A stretch of 64,000 nucleotides of DNA from Lytechinus pictus (GCF_037042905.1 NC_087245.1:30692001-30756000), one strand, 5' to 3'. Counted from the first letter of the stretch, positions 34,045-46,091 are shown. A program made the numbers and translations. Notes: generated from the sequence alone by a model not told the origin.

Positions 34045-35905
34045 GAATTATTGAATCTTCAATCTTGAAAACCCCTAAAATTTTAGCGAATTCGATTTTT
34101 GGAATGATACATTATTCACAATACAAGAAAAATTAATTTGATCATTATTGTTAAGATTAAACTGTAAAAAAGGGTTTTATCTTTATTTGAATATATTTTG
34201 ATCAGTTGGTGTAACTACTCTACGATCTGATCAACTTATTATGCCTAATACTTTTATTGCACTTTCACAAAATTCATTTTCTTTGGGAGGTAAAAAAATT
34301 ATCAAATTAATGCTTGATTTCTTTTGGATGAGGTAAGATATATTTTGCATGAAAGTTAGTTTGTCTTTAGTGGACCTATAAGCATTGGATCCTGCATGGG
34401 GAAACCTAACCCAGTTGTTATGAATTGTAACAAAATGGCCGATCGAGACTGGGGTAGAAGGAGAGAACTTTTCGTTTTTTTGAGGTTCCAGTTTGTGCCC
34501 AGATGTCAGGAAACTGCCACTCGTTAGACCTTCATCCATATAATCGTGGTAAGTGCATAATTTCTGTTTTCACAATTCATTTGGAGAAATATTTAGACCA
34601 TAAATCACCCTAGTCCCGTGAGTATGGTAAAATACACGGTAAGCCCCTGGGCTCCCTGGGTTAGGGGAAACCGAACCATATATAGAAAGCTATTTTAAAG
34701 GTAAAAACCGAGAAAAATTTCAGAAGAAGCAATAAGTGATAAGGAAATTATGAGCTTGTGACTTGTCATTCGTTCAGTGAAATTCATTTTGTATTATTTT
34801 GTATTTATTGTTTTCCGTTCACAAAATACAAAGAAAGTAACACAATATTACAAAGTTAAATGTATCACAAAGCATGGCAATCATAATTCATGCAACAATT
34901 TGAGAAAGTATTTAAACTTGAACTTAGCTAAATAGAAGAGACTTATCAAAGATAAGTAAAACTTCATTAAATTGAATCTGTATGTATTTGTTGCAAGTGT
35001 GCGTGCGAATGGCATGGTGGATTATAACAACGATGTAATGATTAACAATTGTAGATTGATCACTACAAAAAGAAAATGACAAAACACCATCTTAAAATGT
35101 TTCCAATCATATTTGTATATTTTAAAATAAAAAACACGTAAAAGAAATTTATACATTATGTTATACACTACAGCATATATCTTGTATAGGCCGTATGATT
35201 AATGTGATTCAAATAGATGAACATTTTGTCATGGAAATTATAGATTGCTTAACAGTTATAATCTCTATATATACATATATTATAATTATGGATATCAAAT
35301 AGGTAATAGGGGCCTACCAAATGTCGTGTTACCGAACTTCATGGGTGTAATGTTTAGGGGTGGTTGGCTGAAGCCCCACCCCCCCCCCCCGCATTCCACA
35401 CACACACAAAATGTCTAAATTTAGGCATTTTTTAATTAGGTCTGTTGCATTGTACATTAGCAATAACATTTTTATCCCATTTATTCTAATGTCTGGTCGA
35501 TAAGTCCTTCTTACAGTCATGATTATTACATCATTAATCGCTGATTTAAAACTTATCGGTTTATAGTTCGCTCGTTTCGCCCAATTTTTTTATGTCAATA
35601 TCTGTTTTTAGGAAACTGCATTAATTTACAACGAATTAAACATGTTGAAGGGATAAAATTCACGTCCCAGGTAATGATGGAAGCCTTGTCAAGTCCCACT
35701 AGCGTACAGAAGGGGGGCTTGGGGACATATAGACCCCCCCCCCCCCGGATCTAAACGACTGAGAACAATAAAGGAGAGAATGAAGGAAAGGAAAAGAAAA
35801 GAGTGACATATTATAATATTCTCTGAATATCATGTCATAATCTACCCCCCCAAAAAAAAAAAAAAATAATAATAATAAAAATAAATAAAGTAGAATAAAA
35901 TTAAT
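34045..35905. other. No gene recognised
   Basis: AT-rich. An open minus-strand frame at 34231-34539 lacks homology or splice support. G/C runs at about 35378 and 35738 resemble transposon termini without a partner. The stretch around 34790-34900 resembles a retroelement tail. Confidence 0.35.
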
Positions 35906-36655
35906 AAATGGAACGCCTCTGGCAGTCTCTCCTGCATTACGCGATTTAATTAACCAGCAGTGTTAAATATGGAAACAACTAGGATGAAAAAAAGATTCAC
36001 AAAAACACCATTCATAGTGTGATAAATACTAAGTTCATCGACCCTAAATGTCCTTTGACCTTAAACATGTGACCTGAAACTCTTGAAAAAGAATGAGTGA
36101 TACTTGACTAACCTTGTGTCCAAGTTTCATGCCATAGATCCATGCACTTTGAAAATATAGACATTTGAAAATCTCCGATCATGGTCAAAGTTCATTGACC
36201 CTAAATGTGATAAATACTAAGTTCATCGACCCTAAATGTCCTTTGACCTTAATCATGTGACCTAATACTAATGCAATATGAACAGTGATACTGGATTATC
36301 TTTATATTTCCAAGTTTCATGAACTCGATCCATACACTTCCTGATGATAATATCTCAGAAACTTAATTTTGGTTAAGATTCCAATGTTGACAACCAAAAC
36401 ATAGCCAAAGTTCATTGACCCTAAATGACCTTTGACCGTGGTCATGTGAACTGAAACTAATGCAAGATGATCAGTGATATTTCATTATCCTTATGTCCAA
36501 TTTTTATGAACTAGATCTTTATACATTTTTAGTTATGATGGCATTTAAAAAACTTAACCTTGGTTACGATTTCAATGTTGACAACACCGCAACCGCCGTT
36601 GGAAAAGCGGCGCCGTTAGTCTCGCTCTATCCGCTGCAGGCGAGGCAAACTTGTC
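35906..36655 (-). repeat. Modular repeat with CACCTGCA-type ends, copy 2 (inverted)
   Basis: Reverse-oriented relative of 29047-30020. It starts ggaacgcctctggcagtctc and repeats 'agttcatcgaccctaaatgtc', 'tttgacctt' and 'catgtgacct' modules. It ends gttggaaaagcggcgccgtt, then ctgcaggcgagg. Terminal sequences are more decayed than in copy 1. Confidence 0.85.
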
Positions 36656-36862
36656 AAAATTGTGTAGCTTTTAAAGACATTTTGCCCAATAAGCCATGTC
36701 TGGCCCCCTCAAATATGAGTTACGCTACTATAAAGGCCTATCCTTTAGTTTTGATAAATCCCCCCCCCCCCACAAAAATCGATGTCTCTATTCAAATTCA
36801 TATCAATATGACAGTGCCCTAAAACGGTTACAATAATAGGACACAAAATAAAAATGTGCTTT

Positions 36863-36868
36863 ATTGGC
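36863..36868 (-). terminator. Candidate polyadenylation signal for caveolin B
   Basis: AATAAA on the minus strand (TTTATT on +), about 375 nt beyond the caveolin B stop. This is the first clear hexamer I found downstream. Confidence 0.35.
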
Positions 36869-37241
36869 TAAATCTACCGACTTTACATCCAAATATATTT
36901 TGACCGGGCACCCCATCAAACTAAAATATCTGTGTAATTTTGTATTGCCTACATAAAATTCCTTCTCAAGCACGGAACTGGCTGAAAATTGCAGGATACA
37001 ATATCTTGCTATAGCTCCTAATATATCCAATTTCTATATTTGTGAAGTAAGTGTTGAAAAGAATATTTTGAATGAAAATAAATCACTACCGAGAAATGGT
37101 GCTACATAGATGCTATATTTACATTCTAAAGATTCATATTAAAAAAGCTAAACAATGACCACGATACACTGTTGTAATATTGGAACTGGACGATTCTGGC
37201 GCATAATCATGGTCCTTCACCAAAGCCTTGAAAAATGGGCG

Positions 37242-37526
37242 CTAAACTTGGCTGGTTTTCATGTTTAAGGTTATATCCGAATTGTTCAGCCGACACAATG
37301 CCCGGATGTTGGAGAAGACCAAGGAGGTCGAAATCCAGATCGGGTCAAGGAATAGTCGAATGCTTGGAGCGAAGAGGAGACTGGAGATCCTGAGCAACAA
37401 GTAGACAAACTTGATGACGGGTTGGATCAGCCAGATGATGACGACGTGAAAGAGGGCGAAGGCGATTGCCCAGACGAAGGAGAAGATGGGCCCGAGGATG
37501 AGGGTCAGAGTGGCGTACAGGGCGAA
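37242..37526 (-). CDS. CAV: Caveolin B exon 3
   Basis: 94 codons plus TAG after acceptor ataattgcag. It carries the intramembrane hairpin and the C-terminal amphipathic part, ending TLNMKTSQV. Confidence 0.94.
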   Translation of the reverse strand, partial: FALYATLTLILGPIFSFVWAIAFALFHVVIIWLIQPVIKFVYLLLRISSLLFAPSIRLFLDPIWISTSLVFSNIRALCRLNNSDITLNMKTSQV

Positions 37527-37544
37527 CTGCAATTATAGTAATGG

Positions 37545-37578
<34 letters not shown>

Positions 37579-40500
37579 AGTAATAATAATAATAATAATT
37601 GTCACCACTGGTCTCGGGAAATACAAACACGAATTAAATAAGTCTGTAGATTTGTTTAGTGATTATGAGCTAGGTAAAATCATTTACCATCTCTATTACT
37701 CTTTAGAGAAATAATAGAATACAACCGCGTCTAGCCAGGGTTTAATTTTGGAGGGGCGGTAAGTGCAAGCGAAGCGTGCGAACACTAAAAGAGCGCGCTC
37801 CCTAGGGGGAGGGTGCGCGAATTTTTTGATATCTCATCAGATTCAAATCAAAAGAAGGCGTCCTTAATACCCTCAACTCGAATATTGACTTGCTGTGATT
37901 ACAAAAAATAGTTTTCTAAAAACATTATGAGCGCCCCAAAAATGGGAAAAGATTGAAGAATTTGAAACAATTCCTCTTACTGCGCGAAGCGCGGAAGCTT
38001 AAAACGTTTTATATAAATAGAGAACAGAAATGATAGGCCTACAATTGTGCTTACCTTGGTCACATCAGATTTGATTGTAAAAAGTTTATCCACATTAAAT
38101 TTTGTTAGCTCAATTCGCAAAGCTGAGTAGAAGACGGGTATATAAAGAATGGAAATAGGCCCTATTCCTTCCCGCGATGGCATTGAGGCTCAGATTTTTA
38201 AAGAAATTTCTCGGAAACTTTAACCTGTTCTAATTTTGATATTTCTTAGATTATATATAACTCGATTAAGAAGAAAAAAGAGCTCGAAATGTGAAAGGGA
38301 TGGTGCAAGCTAGAAGAGGGACTTTTCCTTTCCCATGCTCGCGAAGTACGGAAACCTCTGTGATTTATTTTTGAAGAATTTTTTTTTTTGTAATTTCGCT
38401 CATATTAAGCGCTTCCTTTTCTTTAAGAAACTTCAGAGATAATCAAAATTTCAAGTCAATGGTGCAAAACAAGACAGGAGATGGGTGTGCAGCGATATAG
38501 AATAAAGTTTAGTATCGTACATACTTTTTTTTATATAGCACGGCACTAATTTAATGCCCCCCCCCCCTTTGAGCAGATGCTTTGCCAAAATTACTTGCTG
38601 AAAAGCGGAAGAAAAATAGCATTTCGGGATTCGGGGAGTGTTAATCGAATTGAAATTTCATGCGTGAGTGAGCGTGAAGAGCCAAAATTTTGTGTCAATG
38701 CAATATGAAAAAAACCTTTTCATACTCTTTGCACCCATGCATACTTTATAACTTCTGGCAAGAATATACGATTCCCACAACCGGGAGGGTAAAAACGGAG
38801 TAGAAAAAAGTGTGGGAACGAAAGGGAATGGCAATTTTTTTTTTAATATAGTTTTCCCGCGCAGAGCGCGGAAGCAAAATTTTGTATGAAGAGAGGAAAA
38901 CGTCTCTTTTAGGTTTTTATTCTTTTGACCCCAAAAAGAAGGAAAAAACAACAACAAAGCTATAACTTTCTTCCCTTTCCTTCTTTCGCTTTTTCTTTTT
39001 CTCCTTTTCCCCTTCTTTTTTTTTCATTTTGGGGGCGTTTTTTTTTTTGGGGGGGGGGGGGGGGCGACCGCCCCCACCGCCCCCCTGGCTACGCGCCTGA
39101 TAGAATATGCCTGGTGAATTTAATCAAAACAAACAAACATATCTCGATAATTCACAGTGGTTCAATTCAACATTAAGGTTAACCTTTAAACAAGGATTTA
39201 GATTCACAAAGATTACAATGATTCAAACATATGACCTTTGGAATTCGTTGCAATTTCTTTGTATACAAAAGAAAATATAATATACAATTTATGATGAATT
39301 CCTTTCGAAGTATGAAGCAATCCTTGATAAACTAATAGCAGTATTAAAGAGTCACATTCGCGATAAATACATACAGGTTAGCAGTCTGTGGATGATTTAA
39401 TATTATCTTTGAGCTGTTGGCATGACGTCAGTCTTGTCCAGCCTATCGTGGGCTACGACGTCTTCAAAGGGGTGGTCGAATTAACTCACTCGCAGTGCCG
39501 AGGAAGATTTCCTCCAGTCATTGATCATGCAGACAAAACCGGTTCCACAAATGGCGGCCTAGTATCACAGGCCTACCAAGGATGAGAGTTTATCTCGTCG
39601 AAACAATAGTGTAAAAACCCTGCAGAACAGCGTTGACTTGGTCTTTGTAGTGACTTGGTTCTGACGGCTAATAAACGGAAAAAATTGGATTCTGACAAAA
39701 AATCTCCATACACGGCTTTTAGCATTCTGCCTACGTGGCGCGAATAACGCTCACCCCTGACGTAGCGACAGCCCGGGGCGACAGCGAATCATTGTACGCA
39801 TGGACGCATCGCATTCCAATACTAGTGTCCTAATTAAACTTTGACAATAATCATAATAATAATAATTTTAATAGCAAAAAAAAGCAAAAAGGAATAAAAT
39901 GGCTGTTTTTGACTCGCCGTAAGGCCGCCGTAGATTAATTAGCAAGTGGACACGATTTTGAAATTGTGCCATGAAGAAACGTTCAAGCCATATTATATGG
40001 AACACATCAAAACTGCTCTTGTTTCCTGTCAAAACAGCACAACGGTTTTGATGTATCATAATGACATATAAAACACTTGTTTTTCCTGCAGAGACATCAT
40101 TATGTCAATTACGCAGTGGCGGATCTAGCTTTTTGCTAAGGGGGGGGGGGGGGGGGCGGGGGTCGACAAGTTGGTTGGACCCAATACAGATGAGCTGCGA
40201 CGTAATGCGTCCTACCCCCACCGTAGATCCGCCACTGTCCTGCTTGTGCGAGTCTAGTAAACAGGGAAGGGGGAGTTAGAGTTTGATCCCACAATTTTTT
40301 AATTATTATTCTAGGGAGCCCGAGGTGGATATTTAAACCCCTAACCCCCCCCCAGACCCGCCTCTGTTGGGTTATGTAGTAAGATTCTACAAGAGACAGA
40401 TTGTGTAAAAATATTAATGAGATCGTGAGATGATCATTCTGTTTACGACACAGCACATGACATAGGATTCGATAGGAATAAATGGGCTGCTATGTCGAGC

Positions 40501-41897
40501 ATGCTGCAGCATCAGTCGAATTATTGCAGCTCTGTTGTAAAGAGATGATCCGCTCTCGACCGAGTCATTTCTGCGAGGTCATCATTGTTTGATCAAGATT
40601 TTGTAAATCTTTGTGAATTTCTATAGTGAATACATATTATGCAGTTCTGTTGACTTCAGGGAATATCTTTGGGCGATTAATGAGGTCACTCGAAAATGAT
40701 TAAAATGTAATCATTTTCATTTCAACTTTAGTCTTACTTCACTCCTTAATGGGTGAATTTGACACTCATTTTAGAAGTTTGTTATTGATATGATATCATA
40801 CTTACGTGAGTGTATTTGAAAATCGATTCGTTTACTTCTTTCATGAAAGGAAATCCCATAACAGAACCAGATTCCTTGAAAGTCTCATCGTATGCTACCT
40901 ACAGGAAAAGGAAAGTGAAAATAATGGATAATGTTAAAAACGAGAGACGATTTAAATTACATTAAAAAAAAACACATTATACATCATTATTTGTCTATTA
41001 TGTCTTTTGCATGCAAAGGCTTTATCAACATGAAAGAAATATGATATTCTTTCTTGAGATATTTACTGAATTTATATAATTCATTCTTAACCAAAAATAC
41101 ACATTTTCAAATTGGGTTATTAGGAAATTTATTCATAAAGTCTAACGACTTTCATCCTGGAGTACGAACCCCTATTACAATTCACCGAAGTTTTTTTATG
41201 TAATTAAAATGTATCTATTATAGTTTTATTTTTAAGAGGAAGCAGAGGAAGAGGAAGAAGAAGAAGAAAAAGAAGAAATAGTAGAAGAAGGAAAAAAAAA
41301 AAGAAGAAGAAGCAAAAGAAAGAAAGAAAGAAAGAAGGAAAGAAAGAACGAACGAAAGAAAAAAAGAAAGAAAGAAAGAAAAGAGAAGAAAATAAAGAGG
41401 AAAAAGCAAGTATACTTGCTTCTTCATCCTCTTTATCATTTGCTTCTTCTACCCCTATATCTTCTTCTTTTGTTCTCCTCTTATAGGAAGAGAGACCCCC
41501 CCCCCCCGGAAAGGAAAAAGCAAGTATAATTGCTTCTTCTTCCTCTTTATCATGTTTATCATTTGCTTCTTCTTCCCCTATATCTTCTTCTTTCGTTCTC
41601 CTCTTACAGGGTAAAGAACTCCCCCCCCCTAAAAAAAGAAGAAAAAAAGAAGAAAAAAAACAACAAACAGGCCTACAACAATAAATTTTTAGGAAAACTG
41701 AAAACACGTAATACCGGAACATGAGGGGTAAACTTGTATATATCCTCATTCTCCTTGTTGTCGTCGTCTGTGATGACATGAACAGAGCTTGCACTTCTTG
41801 GAGTGAGATCCGAATTATTATCAACAGTGGAACCATATTGAGGTACCGGTGGGTTGGTGCCTTGGGGGCCTATGTACGGATTGATGGGCTGGTCCAT
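37242..41897 (-). CDS. CAV: Caveolin-family gene B (three coding exons)
   Basis: Joining 41897-41715, 40898-40806 and 37526-37242 gives 186 codons plus stop, both introns in phase 0. Residues 1-61 are a polar acidic cytoplasmic head ending DIYKFTPHVP. Residues 64-71 (YDETFKES) are the degenerate caveolin signature. Exon 2 ends FKYTH. Residues 93-140 form the hairpin core with P105, W111, FA115-116, H119, W124 and QP127-128; P128 aligns with caveolin-1 Pro132. The tail follows the family pattern (R......FLDP) and ends DITLNMKTSQV. Only one cysteine lies in the tail, so the palmitoylation pattern differs from vertebrate caveolin-1. Length is close to the usual 150-180 residues of caveolins. Expected role: membrane-curving scaffold at the plasma membrane. 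Confidence 0.92.
37540..37600 (+). repeat. (AAT/GAT)n microsatellite beside caveolin B exon 3
   Basis: Runs of taataa and tgataa begin about 15 bp from the exon 3 acceptor, so the simple repeat forms the end of intron 2 on the transcript. Confidence 0.85.
37722..39099. mobile_element. Non-autonomous TIR transposon, 8-bp TSD ATAGAATA
   Basis: 1378 bp in intron 2 of caveolin B. The left end CAACCGCGTCTAGCCAGGG is diverged. The right end, inverted, reads CAGGCGCGTAGCCAGGG. Perfect ATAGAATA duplications are at 37714-37721 and 39100-39107. The interior has gcgaagcgcggaagc-type units near 37982 and 38860, related to the arrays in other elements. Confidence 0.88.
39388..39585 (+). other. Coding-like open frame in caveolin B intron 2, unrecognised
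   Basis: 65 codons on the + strand, GC-richer than its surroundings, with text such as VQPIVGYDVFKGVVEL and RGRFPPVIDHADKTGS. No family is recognised and no splice sites are convincing. It could be a gene relic, a CpG-rich regulatory patch (it contains TGACGTCA and AAATGGCGGC) or chance. Confidence 0.25.
40114..40237. mobile_element. Short TIR element (CAGTGGCGGATCTAGC ends)
   Basis: 124 bp with left end CAGTGGCGGATCTAGC and right end, inverted, CAGTGGCGGATCTACG. No target duplication is visible. Confidence 0.7.
40806..40898 (-). CDS. CAV: Caveolin B exon 2 (signature exon)
   Basis: 31 codons between acceptor cttttcctgtag and donor gtaag. It begins VAYDETFKES and ends SIFKYTH. A TAG four bases further in would shift the frame, so the first acceptor is chosen. 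Confidence 0.92.
41225..41660. repeat. Purine/pyrimidine-rich low-complexity block with a duplicated segment
   Basis: GAAGAA/GAAA-rich from 41235 to 41400. Then 'aaaaagcaagtatacttgct' at 41401 and a near copy at 41515 head a tandem duplication of about 114 bp (tcttcttttgttctcctctta, then C-run). The long minus-strand frame through it is compositional. Confidence 0.85.
41715..41897 (-). CDS. CAV: Caveolin B exon 1
   Basis: 61 codons from ATG (gcgATGG context) to a GTATTA donor. It is Pro/Asn-rich at first, then acidic (DDDNKENEDIYKFTPHVP). Confidence 0.88.
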
Positions 41898-41939
41898 CGC
41901 TTCGATGTTTTATCACTCTTTACTCCAGTGGGTTCTGAA

Positions 41940-42262
41940 TTTATGACGACAACGATGACGACGATGATTATTACAAGAAGGTGATTGGATGGCGAAGAAT
42001 GGTGATGGTGGTGACGAAGATAGTGGTAGTGCATGGTGTGGTAAACGAAGATGCTGATAGTGATGTTAAAGGTTGTGATAACTGTGATTGTTGTAATGGT
42101 GGTGATAATGATGATGGTGATGATGATGGTTATGATGACGATGATGACGATGATGGTGATGATGATGGTTATGCCAGTGATTATGATGATAACGATGATG
42201 GTGATGATGATGACGGTGGTTATGATGATGATGATAACGACGATGATATGTTGTTGGCAGTG
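41940..42262 (+). repeat. (GAT)n microsatellite upstream of caveolin B
   Basis: GATGATGGTGAT-type imperfect trinucleotide repeats begin about 45 bp before the caveolin B start codon on its upstream side. Frames here are artefacts. Confidence 0.9.
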
Positions 42263-42282
42263 TTGTAGTCAAGGCTCAAACC

Positions 42283-42385
42283 TCCAAGGCCAAGGCTTTG
42301 ATACACAAGGCAAAGGCTTCAATACCAAAGACCAAGGCATGGAAACCCAAGGCCAAGGCCTGAAAACCTCAAGGCCAAGGCATTT
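42283..42385 (+). repeat. CAAGGCCAAGGC repeat, block 1
   Basis: Degenerate units of caaggc/caaggccaaggc. A second block lies at 44243-44365 ('aaggccaaggccaaggccct'). Confidence 0.85.
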
Positions 42386-44240
42386 CAAACTTACGATATA
42401 CAGAACAATTAGCTAACAATGCTTAGGTGGCAGACATCACACATGGCAAAATGTATGTGAGCGAAGCGAGCGGACTGAGCGATAAAAAATGTTCACCCTT
42501 ATACATTTAAAAGAAAATAATTTCATGAAAGATTTAGACATATTAAAATGAATATATATTTACCTTTGTACATTTAATACATTATTTTTCTAGGCGATTT
42601 ACATTGCAATAATGATTATTACCACGGTCATCTGATCCTGGCATTCTCAACGTATGTTTTTTCTCCACTCCCTGAGACAGGGGCGGCAGATCCTATTTTT
42701 ATTGGGGGGGGGGGGATTCAAAGCCAAAAAGGCACTTATATATCAAAATGGGCATTTTGGTGCAAACAGATACATGTATTTTTAAAATGAGATTATCAAC
42801 TGCGTGAAGTAGCTGTGTGTTTTGTAGAAATTAAGTTGAGCAAAGCCTTTTTAAAGTGATTTCCAATTGATAAGATAGATATTTTGATTTAGGTTTTACT
42901 TCTCAGCGAGAAAGCGTAGCGCACAAGCGGTTTTGAAAAGAAAAATCAATTCTGAAGTTGTAAAACTTGATTTTTGGTCAATGGGGCGGGGGACGGTAAA
43001 TCTTTATTATTTCTTGAAACATTTAATTAATTATCAATAATTATCAATCATTTATTATTATTTTTGTTAATTATTATTTCTTGAAACCATATTGACACAA
43101 AAACAAACACGTTGTTTATTTCCTTGAAGCTGTAGAGAAATGAAATTCACTGTCGAACCATATATGATTAAAAAGAAGTAAAAAAAATTTCCTTTGAATC
43201 TGAGACACTTGACCCAAAACAAAATGTATACAATTTAGAAAAGATGTACTGCCTATCATTATTAACTAATTTTCAGTATGTTCTGCCTAACCAGCCACCC
43301 CCATCTTTCTTACGCCCTTACATGTGTCTCCCCCTTCTCCTCTCCCTCTCTCTTCCCATTCCTCTTTCTCGCCTGTTTAAAAATAAATCAGAACCCCCCC
43401 CCCAAAAAAAAAAAAAAAAAAAAAAAAGTTCCACCACCAAGAATAAACTTAGAAAAGGGGGAAAAGGGAAAGGAAAAGGTGGAGTAAATGTGATATTATT
43501 TTCTAAACATATTGTCACAATCTATCATTAGCTTTTCTTATAGCAAGAGGGTGAAGAATTTTGGTCGCTAGCTCGCTTCAATCACTTTCATTTTTTTTGG
43601 CAGAAATTTTGCTCTATATGCCATGCTTGGCCTCTCAAAATTTTTGGCTCATCATGCCATTACATAGCCCATTTGGATATGACTTAATTGAAGACTGTGT
43701 TCAAGTTTACCAAATCTTTTCAGAATATCATTAAGACTTAAAACATTCTTGTTGGCCAAAGAAAATAATACAAGGAAAATCCTAATGGAATAGAAATCAA
43801 CCTTGATATAAATCGTTCTTTAGAGTTAGCTATATTTAAAGAATGAAAATTGATGTCAAAATTGCAGTCAGATCTGTCAGAATTATTCCTGTCATCAAAG
43901 CACTATACTCTTGATCATAATCATTATTACTGTCTTTATTATCATTATTATTAATGTTGTCCTTATCATCATTAGTCATGATTACAACACATTACCAATA
44001 AATAATGTTATTTTTCGTCACTGCTGTTTTCTTTATTACATATGTGATGATAATTCTTGGTAATGGTGATTTAATGATTACAATTGATGACCCTGCTAGC
44101 TCACTTACTATACTGCTGCTGTTACTGGTGACTGGTAGAATTGACCATTAGTGTCATTGAATATACAGAACAATTAAAACATTTATAATTACTTGTATAC
44201 AAACAAATGAAAGTACAAAATAAAAAATGCATTGAAATTT
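42386..44240. other. No gene; low-complexity patches
   Basis: A single transposon-like end (caggggcggcagatcc) at 42679, and a C/A-run with pyrimidine tract at 43330-43430. Otherwise AT-rich without exons. Confidence 0.4.
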
Positions 44241-44242
44241 CA

Positions 44243-44365
44243 AGGCTCAAAATCCTCAAGGCCAAGGCCAAGGCCCTCTCAAGGCCAAGGCTTGAAAGTT
44301 CAAGGCCAAGGTTTTGATAAAATAGGCCTTAAGGCGCCTTATTAAAGGCCAAGGCCAAGCATCAA
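44243..44365 (+). repeat. CAAGGCCAAGGC repeat, block 2
   Basis: Same unit as block 1, 2 kb away, followed by a short (GAT)n run at 44405-44440. Confidence 0.85.
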
Positions 44366-44444
44366 GGCACTACAACACTGGTTGTTGGTGGTGGTGGGGA
44401 TGGTGGTGGTAGTGATGATGATGATGATGATGATGACAATGAAG

Positions 44445-45400
44445 TTGATGATAATTTGCTTTGGTGCAATGATATAGCAAAGTCTATAATAAAAAAAAAA
44501 TCAATCATCCAATTTCATACTTCCGAACGGATTAAATTTGGAATTGTAGCCTGCTAAATGTCGATCTGTTTTCATGTACCAGGAGTGAACTATAAGCTCA
44601 AAAAAACAACAACAATAAAATCAGATTGGTAGGTGCTTAAACACTGTTCGATATAATATTAAGATGTTACGTTCAATATTGTTACACCCATTGCAAGCTT
44701 TACATAAATGATTAATATTTGAGTATCAATGATATTCAATTTTCTTCTGTTTTTTCGTTACTCTTCATTATACATGTATATCATAACTAGACTACATGTA
44801 GCATCATTGTTGGATATCTTCCCGTAAAGACTGAGAAGACCGCTCAGTCTTCAAACTGGATTGATCAGGGTTTCTCTTTAGCACCGCCGCAACACTTCAC
44901 TTCTTGTTCCTAATATGATTCCGATAATTTTCAAATCTACATGATATATACACGAATATTTTTCTCATATCATAAAGACATTATATCTAGTACAAACGTG
45001 AAGTGATAAATCTTTAGTCAATATACTAACCTGACAGTGTATAACGGGTGAGTTTCCAAAATCAAGATCCCCCAGATCCAGGAGTCGGCAGAATTGATAT
45101 CACCACCCTAATACAGCTACAATCCGTAACCTGTCTTTTAAATTGAGGCCATGCATTATTGGATAATAGGCCTAATCCTTTATGATAATTATGAATATAA
45201 ACAAAGATTACGAGGAAATAGTCATACTCTCGACGGGCTCACGTGGAATTTAGTATCGGAGCACTTTGGACTTGATATCCTGGCAGTGATTTCCCTATTG
45301 AATGTATTATTGCTCCAGTTATTGTTAAAGGGATGATGTTACTTAAAGGGATTTGATTTAAAAAACATAAAGGATATATAAGAAAGAAACTTATAATGGC
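44445..45400. other. No coding exon seen upstream of caveolin B
   Basis: A minus-strand donor-like ctgtcag/GTTAGT at about 45030 could belong to a 5' UTR exon of caveolin B, but nothing else supports it. Confidence 0.25.
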
Positions 45401-45406
45401 ACCACG

Positions 45407-45590
45407 TGAACGTTCATTATGGTCTAGGGTCTAGTGGTTCTGACTCTCTTCCTTCAATGAGAGAGTCCTGGGTTCGAATCTCAGCCATATTTCCTTCAGC
45501 AAGAATGCAGTGGCGTCATTAGCCAGAAATACGAGGGGGTCAGTTATGGCATATCGATCAAAATTGTAAAAAAGTTGCGAGCAAAAATTG
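45407..45590 (+). mobile_element. tRNA-derived SINE, copy 1
   Basis: Head 'ggtctagtggttctgactct' (A box), then 'gagagtcctgggttcgaatc' (B box). The tail runs 'tttccttcagcaagaatg', 'agtggcgtcattagccag' and 'aaaaagttgcgagc'. It shares head and tail with 46712-46905. Confidence 0.8.
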
Positions 45591-45625
45591 CAAGATGTTT
45601 ATTACAAAACAATGAATTCGATTCT

Positions 45626-45982
45626 AATTTGTTTACAAATTTTCGGCATTACTCCTATTTGTTTAAGATCGGTGTGCTCGATCTGTAATGAAAATCATAA
45701 GTCAGAAAAAAATTGGAACCAGTGGGATTCGAACCTGCCATCTATTGCTTTCCGGGCAGCGACTTAACCACCAGGCTATTCTGGTTCACGGCTAAGCCAC
45801 AATGAACTGGAATTAAAAAAAAACCTCGATCCTCTTCTTTCCGACTCATTAGTATCCGAATGCCGTCCGCCGTGGACAATATATAGTAAATGAAGAGGCT
45901 TTAATAGGAGGAAATTATAATTTGTTTACAAATTTTCGGCATTACTCCTATTTGCTTAAGATCGGTATGCTCGATCTGTAAT
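45626..45982 (+). repeat. 64-bp direct repeats flanking a tRNA-like insert
   Basis: 45626-45689 and 45919-45982 match at all but two positions (aatttgtttacaaattttcg ... gatctgtaat). The 229 bp between them contains the tRNA-like sequence at 45715-45788. Confidence 0.88.
45715..45788 (-). pseudogene. tRNA-like sequence or SINE head
   Basis: On the minus strand GAACCA ... TGGTTC pair as acceptor ends, and CCTGGTGGTTAAG and GCAGGTTCGAATCCC are box A and box B. The T stem and anticodon stem have mismatches, so this is a tRNA pseudogene or SINE head. Confidence 0.6.
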
Positions 45983-46019
45983 TACAGATGATTTTCAAGT
46001 AGTGAAGAAGGAGGGGCCC

Positions 46020-46091
46020 GGGGAACAGAGAGAGAGAGAGAGATAAAAAAAAAAAGAAAAAAAAAGTATGAGAAGGAAAGGTGAAGAGTAA
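46020..46091 (+). repeat. (GA)n and poly-A low complexity
   Basis: gagagagagagagataaaaaa followed by an A/G-rich stretch. Confidence 0.8.

Noticed and set aside
41204-41836. 210-codon minus-strand frame
   Set aside because: Built from a GAAA/GAAGAA low-complexity block and G/C runs. Its upstream end overlaps caveolin B exon 1 in another frame.
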